Shown piece by piece: positions 24,569 through 32,316 of a stretch of DNA of 64,000 nt. Made by a program: the position numbers and the translations under genes. Origin of the DNA: Firmicutes bacterium UBA5201 (GTDB lineage: Bacteria > Bacillota > Clostridia > Peptostreptococcales > Acidaminobacteraceae). Numbering within the stretch: the stretch's first letter is position 1; each line of letters opens with the position of its first letter. The notes under the pieces were generated by a model, which worked only from the letters and a program-made list of their open reading frames with translations, made no database searches and was not told where the DNA came from. The stretch is from assembly GCA_002412775.1 (NCBI GenBank), contig DHVT01000015.1, positions 1 to 64,000 of the forward strand, given 5' to 3'.

Positions 24569-26224
24569 ATGAAAAATTTGCATATTTCCATCACACTTGT
24601 AGGCGCTTTGATCTTAATTTTCGTAAACACATGGGTAACCATTGCCCTCGGGTTTATTTTGGCTGGGATGAGACTGATGGTAGGGCTTATACTCAGAAAT
24701 CATATCAAACCTGACCATATGGAATTGTTTGACACTGAAAATATTGCTTATGTTATCCTTTCGAAATTCGTTTTGTGGGATAGTCTTCAGTTCGACCAGA
24801 CAAAAACACTGATCACAGCAATCCCAAAAGGCAACTATTTTGATGTGGTGGTCGCACTTTATGCAGGTGCGGATGCAGAGCTTGGCATGATGGCCAATAT
24901 CGCTTCCAGTGCTTCGAATCAAGAAGCCATCAAGACTGTTTTGATTCATTTCGGTGCTGAATTAATCGAAGGTGAAGACAAGGAAGCGCTGTTTGTGGAC
25001 GAACTCGATTTGGACAATTACTATCCGATCAGAGATCTTTCAATGAATTTTCTGGAAGCTACGGGAGTTATAGACGAGGGCTATCGACCAGTGAAGTTGG
25101 ATCAGATCAAAGGCGTTTTATTGGCTGTGGAACGATTCGGGGTCAGAAAAAATGAAAATATCGAGACAACGCTTTCGCAAAGCAGAGCGGATGTGAAGAC
25201 AGAGGAAGAAATCGACAATGAAATCCGTACGTACCTGTCCAAGTTTTCTGTGCATGATACAATCAGAGACGAGAAATTGACGTTTTATTCAAAAGCTCAA
25301 AGAGTGCCTTGCATCAACCCACTATGTCAATATGGAAGGGTGACCTGCCCCACATGCAACGGTTCAAAGACGTTGATTTGTGATCGATGCGATGGAAGTG
25401 GAGTGTTTGATAGCAATGCTGAGATTTCAGCTCCTGTTGCGGAATTGATCCAGTGCGAGGTATGCAACGGTAAGGGAACAATGCCTGGAAATGTGACCGA
25501 AGTCGAGTGCGAATGCAGAGAAGAATCAGCGACCTTTATACCCAAGGTGGACTGTAAAGTCTGTGGTGGTAAAGGCATCATCAAGGAAGATTATTGTCAC
25601 AACTGCGAGGGCAGTGGCAAGGTTTGTGCTTTATGTGGCGGTTCGGGCATACGGGAAATTGTTGAGGATGGCCCGGTTTGTATAGTTTGTGGAGGTGCTG
25701 GCGTCATTGAATCTTTGATTGCGAAAGTGAATGATGGACCATCGACCTGCACTCAGTGCGAGGGGACCGGCAGTGTGATCTGCAATACCTGTCTGGGGAC
25801 AGGAAAACTGGATTGTGACAGATGTGAAGGACAGGGACACATGTTCAGAAATGTTAAAATGAACATTGAATTGGACGCATTTCCTGCTGGGGACCATACG
25901 TCATTTATACAGTTTGATCAGGAAGAGATGAATCGACTGTTTATTTCAGACCATGCATCAATCATCAACAGTATGAGAACGATTGAGGATGTGAAAGTCT
26001 ATCGCCATGAAGACCGGATGGTGGGGAAATTATTCCATAACCCGACCAACTCACTCTTGTCTGGTGTGAACAGTTTCCTGGGTGAGATTGAAGCACCATA
26101 CAATCAGGCTTATGAAAGAGTAGAACTGATTGTGGCGACATACCATTTTGTCAGCTTAAAATGGGATGACGGAACTAACAAGAGGATATTGTTCATCAAT
26201 GAAAAGGAATGTTTGGCTCGATAG
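24569..26224 (+). CDS. Membrane-anchored protein with ten DnaJ-type zinc modules
   Basis: Protein of 551 residues, family not recognised. Residues 1-40 form two close membrane helices; 45-250 are a mixed region without a known motif; about 255-425 hold ten CxxCxGxG-type modules (from CPTCNGSK and CDRCDGSG to CNTCLGTG and CDRCEGQG), more than twice the four of DnaJ; about 430-551 are a beta-rich tail. There is no J domain. The pairing of cysteines suggests five zinc sites. Possible roles are binding of unfolded or nascent protein at the membrane, or redox sensing; both are inference. ATG at 24569 is chosen over ATG 24548 because of TAGGTG at suitable distance. No gene partner is obvious; DegV follows after 80 bp with its own promoter. 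Confidence 0.75.
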   Translation: MKNLHISITLVGALILIFVNTWVTIALGFILAGMRLMVGLILRNHIKPDHMELFDTENIAYVILSKFVLWDSLQFDQTKTLITAIPKGNYFDVVVALYAGADAELGMMANIASSASNQEAIKTVLIHFGAELIEGEDKEALFVDELDLDNYYPIRDLSMNFLEATGVIDEGYRPVKLDQIKGVLLAVERFGVRKNENIETTLSQSRADVKTEEEIDNEIRTYLSKFSVHDTIRDEKLTFYSKAQRVPCINPLCQYGRVTCPTCNGSKTLICDRCDGSGVFDSNAEISAPVAELIQCEVCNGKGTMPGNVTEVECECREESATFIPKVDCKVCGGKGIIKEDYCHNCEGSGKVCALCGGSGIREIVEDGPVCIVCGGAGVIESLIAKVNDGPSTCTQCEGTGSVICNTCLGTGKLDCDRCEGQGHMFRNVKMNIELDAFPAGDHTSFIQFDQEEMNRLFISDHASIINSMRTIEDVKVYRHEDRMVGKLFHNPTNSLLSGVNSFLGEIEAPYNQAYERVELIVATYHFVSLKWDDGTNKRILFINEKECLAR

Positions 26225-26227
26225 ACG

Positions 26228-26256
26228 TCGACATATGTCAGAAAAATTGTTAAAAT
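26228..26256 (+). promoter_or_regulatory. Putative promoter of the degV gene
   Basis: TCGACA at 26228-26233, 17-bp spacer, TAAAAT at 26251-26256, 49 bp before the DegV start. One mismatch to consensus in each hexamer. Confidence 0.55.
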
Positions 26257-26304
26257 ATTAATAAGTGTTGAACATCAATTTTTACTACTGAAAGGAGCAT
26301 TGTC

Positions 26305-27192
26305 ATGCCGAATTATATTCTATCGTGTTGTTCTACCGCGGATTTGCCTCATGAGTATTTCAAGAAAAGGGGGATTCCTTTTGCCAGTTTCCATTATATC
26401 ATGGACGGAAAAGATCATTTGGATGATATGGGACAGACTGTTTCATTCGATGAGTTTTATAAAAGGATTGAGGAAGGTGCCATGCCTACAACATCCCAAG
26501 TGAACGTCGGGGAGTTCATGGATTTTTTTGAACCTTTTTTGAAGGCTGGAAAAGATGTGTTACATATTTCGTTTTCATCTGGGTTATCGGGCACTTATAA
26601 TGCTGCAAATATCGCCAAATCAGAGCTGTTGACAACTTATCCCGATCGAAAAATTCATATTGTGGATTCTTTGGGTGCATCCTCCGGTTATGGTTTGCTT
26701 ATCGATTTGGCTGCCGACCGACGGGATGAAGGAGAGTCCATTGATGGACTTCAGAAGTGGTTGGAAGAAAACAAGCTGAAGGTTCAACATTGGTTTTTTT
26801 CAACCGACCTCACACATTATAAACGAGGTGGCCGTGTTTCCCCTACTGCCGCAATGGTAGGCACGTTGCTCAACATTTGTCCTATGTTAAAGGTGGATCA
26901 AGAAGGCCATTTGAAACCTCACGAGAAAATCCGTGGAAAGAAACACGCCATCAATGGAATCGTGAAAAAAATGGAACAACACGCTGAAGGTGGCCATGAG
27001 TATTCAGGAAAGTGTTTCATATCACAATCCGCTTGTTATGATGACGCTCGTCAAGTGGCAAACCAGATTGAGGAGAAATTTCCGAATCTGAACGGCAAAG
27101 TTCAAATCAACAGCATCGGTACTGTGATCGGAGCACATACAGGACCAGGCACAGTGGCTCTGTTTTTCATGGGAGAAAAGCCACGGGAATGA
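26305..27192 (+). CDS. DegV family fatty-acid-binding protein
   Basis: Cytoplasmic protein of 295 residues of the DegV family, which in Firmicutes includes FakB, the subunit that presents fatty acids to the kinase FakA. Recognisable parts are the N-terminal STADLP segment, PTTSQVNVGEF, the SFSSGLSGTYNAA loop with the conserved serines, DSLGASSGYGLL and the HTGPGTVALFF C-terminal motif. ATG at 26305 follows AAAGGAGC. No fakA homologue lies in the window. The stop codon is inside a bidirectional terminator shared with the cyclase gene on the other strand. Confidence 0.9.
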   Translation: MPNYILSCCSTADLPHEYFKKRGIPFASFHYIMDGKDHLDDMGQTVSFDEFYKRIEEGAMPTTSQVNVGEFMDFFEPFLKAGKDVLHISFSSGLSGTYNAANIAKSELLTTYPDRKIHIVDSLGASSGYGLLIDLAADRRDEGESIDGLQKWLEENKLKVQHWFFSTDLTHYKRGGRVSPTAAMVGTLLNICPMLKVDQEGHLKPHEKIRGKKHAINGIVKKMEQHAEGGHEYSGKCFISQSACYDDARQVANQIEEKFPNLNGKVQINSIGTVIGAHTGPGTVALFFMGEKPRE

Positions 27193-27205
27193 TCCTGTGG
27201 CTTTT
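27176..27205. terminator. Bidirectional intrinsic terminator
   Basis: AAAAGCCACGGG, 6-nt loop, CCTGTGGCTTTT: 12-bp stem with one G-T pair. It overlaps the stop codons of both converging genes. Confidence 0.88.
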
Positions 27206-28829
27206 AATATAACTCTACGACAAAGACTTTATTGCGGCCATTGTCTTTTGCTCTATAAAGTTCCTGATCGGCAAGTTTTGTTGAATGTTTCAGGTTTAAA
27301 GCATCAATATGACCAAAACAACCGCCCACACTTATGGTGACTTTTGTAGGGGCTAACCCTTCCAAAGAGGGAATGGAAAGCGATTCAATGGTAGTTCTCA
27401 AAATTTCAGCATATTGCGAAGCTTCACTCAACGACTTTACTCGGATGAAACACAGGAATTCCTCTCCACCATATCGGCCGACAAATCCTTTGTCACTAAC
27501 AATTGCTTTGATGTTTTCGGATAGGGTTTTCAGACAAACGTCACCTTGGATATGTCCATAGTTGTCGTTGTAAGTCTTGAAGTGGTCGATGTCGATAAAC
27601 AGGATCACTCCAGTGACTGATCCGATCTCATTGATCTGCGTGATGAACATCCTGTCGATGCCTCGACGATTATAGAGTTGGGTCAGTTCGTCAATCAAAG
27701 TCTCTTTTTGGAGGGTTGTGTTGATGGCCATCAAATGACTCAATTCCTCATTGGCTACTTTGATATCCTCCTCGAGTTTGTTGGTCAAAAGCTCAATTTT
27801 CCTGGTGCGCTGCTTTTCTTTGAAATACTGGAATTCAACAGACAAAATTTCAAGACGCTTGGAAAGATTGACGGCATCGACTTCCTTTTCTTTAACGTGA
27901 TAAGCCTTGTGATAGGTGAGTGCCTTTTCAAACATTTTGATATTCTCATAATATTTGGATAGTGATTTGTAAATCGTGCAGACTTTGTTGTCCAGTTTGT
28001 TGTTGATTGCATGTTCGAGCGCTTCATTATAATGGTTTAATGGGTTTCTGCCAGTGAGTTCATCCAGTTGTGCCATTTCAATCAACAATTCGACCAGGTA
28101 GAATTTATTGTTCACATGTGTTATTTTTTCAAGTGCGGATTTATAATACCGGTCAGCAGCCTCATAATCGCCTCTCATCTGCATGGCACGACCGAGTTTG
28201 GTCTCAGCCTCGCCTTGATTGATCATATCATTATGCTTCATGACTATGACATAGGACTTCATAAGTTCATTAAAGGAGGCTTCATATTTTTCTTGTCGGT
28301 AATAGATCTCACCGATGTTGAGATGGATCACCGCTTCATTGGACTCAAGTGCATGAGTTTTACAGATTTCAATGCCTTTTTCATAGTAAAAGAGAGCACT
28401 TGAATAATCCTCGGCCATTCTGTAGATTTCTCCGATGTTGTTATAGAGTGAGGACTCCAAACTTGCATCCGTATCTCTTTGAATTTTGGAGACGGAGTTC
28501 ATGAAATAATCCAGAGCGTCAGTATAGGCGCCAAAATAGAAATATATGATTCCAATAATGTTGCTGGCTTTCAAAATACCGATAGTGTTGTCGTGTTTTT
28601 TAAAGATTTCAAGAGCCTGAAACGCGTATTCCAGCCCGTGGGAATAATCGGACATGACCCTACACGCATAAGCCATATGGAAAAGAGAGTAGCCGTATGA
28701 TAAAGGTTGATGTGTCGCTTTGGACAGATCCATGGCTTTTTTTGCGAGATCATAGGATTCCTGTGGATTTTGGGTGGCGATATTTTTCGATTGCTCCAAA
28801 AGTTTATCTATGTTAGTGTTATTGTCCAT
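27204..28829 (-). CDS. TPR-GGDEF diguanylate cyclase
   Basis: Soluble protein of 541 residues. The N-terminal 330 residues are helical repeats of the TPR type (for example SYSLFHMAYACRVM, NIGEIYRMAEDYSSALFYYE, LNIGEIYYRQEKYEASF), a coiled-coil linker follows (about 330-370), and the last 160 residues are a GGDEF domain starting at DELTQLYNRRGID. The active-site signature is GGEEF (about residue 455), so it should make c-di-GMP. No inhibitory RxxD site is obvious immediately before it. TPR repeats suggest control by a protein or peptide partner rather than a small ligand. ATG at 28829 follows GAGGTG. Confidence 0.92.
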   Translation of the reverse strand: MDNNTNIDKLLEQSKNIATQNPQESYDLAKKAMDLSKATHQPLSYGYSLFHMAYACRVMSDYSHGLEYAFQALEIFKKHDNTIGILKASNIIGIIYFYFGAYTDALDYFMNSVSKIQRDTDASLESSLYNNIGEIYRMAEDYSSALFYYEKGIEICKTHALESNEAVIHLNIGEIYYRQEKYEASFNELMKSYVIVMKHNDMINQGEAETKLGRAMQMRGDYEAADRYYKSALEKITHVNNKFYLVELLIEMAQLDELTGRNPLNHYNEALEHAINNKLDNKVCTIYKSLSKYYENIKMFEKALTYHKAYHVKEKEVDAVNLSKRLEILSVEFQYFKEKQRTRKIELLTNKLEEDIKVANEELSHLMAINTTLQKETLIDELTQLYNRRGIDRMFITQINEIGSVTGVILFIDIDHFKTYNDNYGHIQGDVCLKTLSENIKAIVSDKGFVGRYGGEEFLCFIRVKSLSEASQYAEILRTTIESLSIPSLEGLAPTKVTISVGGCFGHIDALNLKHSTKLADQELYRAKDNGRNKVFVVELY

Positions 28830-28904
28830 TTAAGCACCTCACTTAAAGTTTAACTGATTTAAGGCGTTTAGGCTATACAAAATAATACCATAGGAGGCAA
28901 CACA

Positions 28905-30194
28905 ATGAAAATCACAGCAATCCTTATTATAATGTCATTGCTTTTGACCGCATGTGGTGCACCTGGCCTAAGCGGTACTAAAGCAATAAAGGCGGATGTT
29001 GAGTTCGAGACCGTCAATTTTACAAACTTGAGTTCAGGGGTGACGCAAAATGCCAAGGACACCATGTCGAAGTCCAATCAGACCGGACTGGAAGTATTTG
29101 AAATCATTTACAATAAGGACAAAGAGATCAATCAATTGTTCTCACCGATCAGTTTGGTCTACGCGCTCGCCATGGTTCAAAACGGTGCGGTCGGGGAAAC
29201 GAGAGACCAGATTCTCGATGTGCTGAATTATGAAAAACCACTGGACAACAACGCTTATAATGAAGTCATGAACGTCTTCAACCACATGGAGGCCACAAGC
29301 ACCGATGAGAGACCGAATGCCACTCTGAAAATCGGCAACTCGTTATGGGTACGTGAAGATCTGACCCCGGAGCAGCCCTTCGTGGACACACTCAAGAGCA
29401 AATATGACGCAGAGGTCTACAAGGCCGATTTCAGCTTGACTGAAACTGTGGAGGCCATGAACAAATGGGTGGAAGACCATACCGGAGGACTGCTCAAGGA
29501 GACTTTTAAAGAGTTCGATCCCGCCACAGTGGCCGCTCTCATCAACACCTTGTATTTCAAAGGGACTTGGCGAAATGAGTTCAGCGAGTCAAGGACAGTT
29601 AAGATGCCATTCGAATTGAATGACGGCACCAAAATAGACGTCGACATGATGCAAAATCAAGGTCATTTCCCATATCTGGAAACCGATTCTGCCCAAATCC
29701 TCTCAATGGGCTATCATGGCGATTTGAGAATGCTGATTTATCTTCCTAAAAACAATGTGGATGATTTTTTCAAAGATGCGGAAGGTCGGGCCGTTATGCT
29801 CGGTAGTGAAAAGGATAGCCTTACTTCATCAAAAGTGGATGTGTATTTCCCTAAGTTCGATTTTCAGGCAAACAATGATTTGAAAGAGATTTTAAAAGCC
29901 ATGGGGATGGAGCTGCCATTTGAGGAGACAATGGCAGATTTCTCAGAACTGATCGTTGCGCCGGAAGGCAACGTGTTCATCAGCAATATTTTCCAGAATG
30001 CCCGAATCATCGTGGATGAGAAAGGGACGGAGGCCGCAGCTGTGACCGTTGTGGAGATGGCAGCCACAAGTGCGAAGCCTGAACCCGAAGAAACGGTTGA
30101 GTTCAAATGTGACCATCCATTCGTCCTTGTGATCCAGGATTCGGTGACAGGAGCCAATCTTTTTATGGGTGTGGTCAATAATCCATCAGAGTAG
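28905..30194 (+). CDS. Serpin lipoprotein (protease inhibitor)
   Basis: Protein of 429 residues with a lipoprotein signal (LLLTAC, Cys about 17) followed by a complete serpin domain. Conserved serpin segments are present: SPISLVYALAMVQNGA, LINTLYFKGTWRNEF, the DMMQNQGHFPY strand and the C-terminal CDHPFVLVIQDSVTGANLFMG. The reactive-centre hinge reads GTEAAAVTVV (from about residue 374), with small residues as required for an inhibitory serpin; counting from the hinge places P1-P1' at Thr388-Ser389, which would suit an elastase- or subtilisin-like target. It is surface-anchored, so it may protect against host, competitor or self proteases. ATG at 28905 follows AGGAGGC. Monocistronic. Confidence 0.93.
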   Translation: MKITAILIIMSLLLTACGAPGLSGTKAIKADVEFETVNFTNLSSGVTQNAKDTMSKSNQTGLEVFEIIYNKDKEINQLFSPISLVYALAMVQNGAVGETRDQILDVLNYEKPLDNNAYNEVMNVFNHMEATSTDERPNATLKIGNSLWVREDLTPEQPFVDTLKSKYDAEVYKADFSLTETVEAMNKWVEDHTGGLLKETFKEFDPATVAALINTLYFKGTWRNEFSESRTVKMPFELNDGTKIDVDMMQNQGHFPYLETDSAQILSMGYHGDLRMLIYLPKNNVDDFFKDAEGRAVMLGSEKDSLTSSKVDVYFPKFDFQANNDLKEILKAMGMELPFEETMADFSELIVAPEGNVFISNIFQNARIIVDEKGTEAAAVTVVEMAATSAKPEPEETVEFKCDHPFVLVIQDSVTGANLFMGVVNNPSE

Positions 30195-30199
30195 ATGTG

Positions 30200-30224
30200 A
30201 AGTCGTCCTTTCGGACGACTTTTA
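30200..30224 (+). terminator. Intrinsic terminator
   Basis: AAGTCGTCC, loop TTTC, GGACGACTT and a short T run, directly after the serpin gene. Confidence 0.88.
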
Positions 30225-30323
30225 TTATTATGTGGACAAAGGGGTGTACAGAACGGACATTTGTTTTATAATTGAAAGAGTAGGGCATTACATAGACCTA
30301 TGACAGAATGTCAGGAGGCAGAT

Positions 30324-31178
30324 TTGAAAGTCAAACACGAATGCATCCCTTGCCTGGTGAGACAAGCGAATGAAATATCGGAGCTTCTGGTGGAGGATAA
30401 AAAGACACAGGAAGCGATCCTAAGGTTTGCACTGAAAGAGCTCAGTGAGATCACATTTGAAGAAACCGCGCCATATTTGGCGATGAAAGTCCACAATTAT
30501 GTCAAGGAGATCACTGGCAATATTGATCCATACAAATCATTCAAAGTACAATTCAATGAGATTGCTGAAGATTTGATCAACGAGTTGGCACTTAAAGATA
30601 GGATTGAAAACAGTCAATTTCCTTTCGATATGGCTTGTCGATTGGCAATCGCAGGCAACGTCATCGACTTTGGACTCGGCATCCATATAGACAGACAGAA
30701 AGTGGAACGGTCCATAAAAGGCAGCATGGAGGCGGATTTGTTTGGTCTGTCGACAGCATCGCTTTGGAATCGGATCCATCAAGCGGAGAAAATTATGATC
30801 ATCACAGACAATGCGGGTGAAATCGTATTCGATAAACTCTTCGTGGAACAAATGCCCATGGAAAAGATTACATACGTGGTCAAAGGCGGACCGATTGTCA
30901 ACGATGCGACGATGGAAGACGCTATCGATGTGGGCATGACAAAACTTGTAAAAGTCATCGACAACGGCCTCGCGGCTCAAGGCACTATCATGGAACTTGT
31001 CTCAGATTCGTTTCTGGAGCATTTTCATGCTGCGGACCTCGTCATATCCAAGGGACAGGCCAATTATGAGACACTGAGCGATTTGAATGATGACCGGATC
31101 GTGTACATGCTCAGAGCAAAATGCAAATCGATCGCAAGCGCCATAGGATGCAAGCAAGGGGATTATGTGATTTGTTGA
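30324..31178 (+). CDS. DUF89 / ARMT1-like metal-dependent phosphatase
   Basis: Protein of 284 residues of the DUF89 family, metal-dependent damage-control phosphatases that remove phosphate from toxic sugar or cofactor phosphates in studied members. The N-terminal CIPC pair (Cys7 and Cys10) is typical of the prokaryotic branch; the conserved core shows ITDNAGEIVFD (metal site), VKGGPIVNDAT and ISKGQANYETL. The TTG start at 30324 is chosen because AGGAGG ends 5 nt before it and the protein then begins MKVKHECIPC, the usual family start; the upstream ATG at 30300 has no ribosome site. The SbcD-like gene follows after 16 bp, suggesting an operon with the SbcD/SbcC-like pair. Confidence 0.85.
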   Translation: MKVKHECIPCLVRQANEISELLVEDKKTQEAILRFALKELSEITFEETAPYLAMKVHNYVKEITGNIDPYKSFKVQFNEIAEDLINELALKDRIENSQFPFDMACRLAIAGNVIDFGLGIHIDRQKVERSIKGSMEADLFGLSTASLWNRIHQAEKIMIITDNAGEIVFDKLFVEQMPMEKITYVVKGGPIVNDATMEDAIDVGMTKLVKVIDNGLAAQGTIMELVSDSFLEHFHAADLVISKGQANYETLSDLNDDRIVYMLRAKCKSIASAIGCKQGDYVIC

Positions 31179-31194
31179 TTTAAGGGGGGAAGAC

Positions 31195-32316
31195 ATGGCA
31201 ATTAGAATTTTTCATATTTCAGACATACACATAGGCATGAAATTTCAAAGATATCCCGATACACTAAGGGCAAATCTCATTGAATCGAGATTTGGAGCCA
31301 TAAAAAAAGCAGTCGCCGAGGCCGATCGACTTGGATGTGATGTGCTGGCGATCACAGGGGATATTTTTGAATCGATCAAAGTCGCCAAAAGGGATGTCAT
31401 AAGGGTCACTGAAATTCTCAGGGCTTTCAGCGGAGATTATGTTTGGATCTTACCAGGCAACCATGATTATTACGATCAGCAATTGCAACTATGGCAAACG
31501 TTCAATGACAACATGCCGGACAACTGTGTTCTTATGTATGAAAATAGAGTCTATAATTTTGAAGTCCAAGATATCAAAGTGGACGTCTACGCATCACCCT
31601 GTGAAAGCAAACACAGCAAAGTCAACAATATCAGTTGGGTCAAGAACATCAATCCAGACAAAAATAGAATGAACATCCTTCTTGCACACGGATCCATCAA
31701 GGAGATTTCTCCGGACCTCAACAATGAATATTTTCCGATGACGCTCGGAGAACTGAATGCTCTCGGTATGGACCTTTGTCTCATCGGGCATACACATGTG
31801 CCGTTTCCACTCAGTCAGGAAACCACAACCGATAGGATTTATAACGCAGGCACTCCGGAACCGGATGGTCTGAATTATCGATTTGATGGCAATGGATGGT
31901 ATATCGAGCTGGATCAAAGCAAAAACATCTATGCCAAGAAAATCAGATTGGGCACCTACAAGTTTTACGATATCAATGTGAAAGTCAACGATCAATTGAG
32001 TGAGAACGAGCTACTGAAACCATTTGAAAATGAGGATTTGGAAAAGCTCATCGTCAGAATCCACCTGGATGGCTATCTGGATCAGGAACACTATGAAAAC
32101 AGATATGAAGTGCTGAATGTGCTCGATGAAAAATTTGCCTACGTTGAAATCGACGAAATGGCACTGAAACCAAAATTCACTGTTGAAACCATAGATAAAT
32201 CCTTTACGAAAGGTTCAGTGCCTTATGCCCTGCTGATGAAACTCATCGAAGAATCAGACGGCGAAACGGCACATCTGGCCTATGAGCTCATGATGGAGGT
32301 GATGGACAATGATTAA
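31195..32316 (+). CDS. SbcD/Mre11-like nuclease subunit
   Basis: Calcineurin-like metallophosphoesterase of 373 residues, the nuclease half of an SbcCD/Mre11-Rad50-type complex acting on DNA ends and hairpins. Metal-binding motifs are in order: SDIHIG, ITGDIFES, PGNHDYYD, LLAHGS and GHTHV. The C-terminal third would bind the coiled-coil base of the ATPase partner. It is closer to the shorter YhaO-like branch than to classical SbcD. ATG at 31195 follows AGGGGGGA. Its last 8 bp overlap the partner gene, so translation is coupled. A DUF89 phosphatase precedes it in the same transcript. Confidence 0.9.
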   Translation: MAIRIFHISDIHIGMKFQRYPDTLRANLIESRFGAIKKAVAEADRLGCDVLAITGDIFESIKVAKRDVIRVTEILRAFSGDYVWILPGNHDYYDQQLQLWQTFNDNMPDNCVLMYENRVYNFEVQDIKVDVYASPCESKHSKVNNISWVKNINPDKNRMNILLAHGSIKEISPDLNNEYFPMTLGELNALGMDLCLIGHTHVPFPLSQETTTDRIYNAGTPEPDGLNYRFDGNGWYIELDQSKNIYAKKIRLGTYKFYDINVKVNDQLSENELLKPFENEDLEKLIVRIHLDGYLDQEHYENRYEVLNVLDEKFAYVEIDEMALKPKFTVETIDKSFTKGSVPYALLMKLIEESDGETAHLAYELMMEVMDND

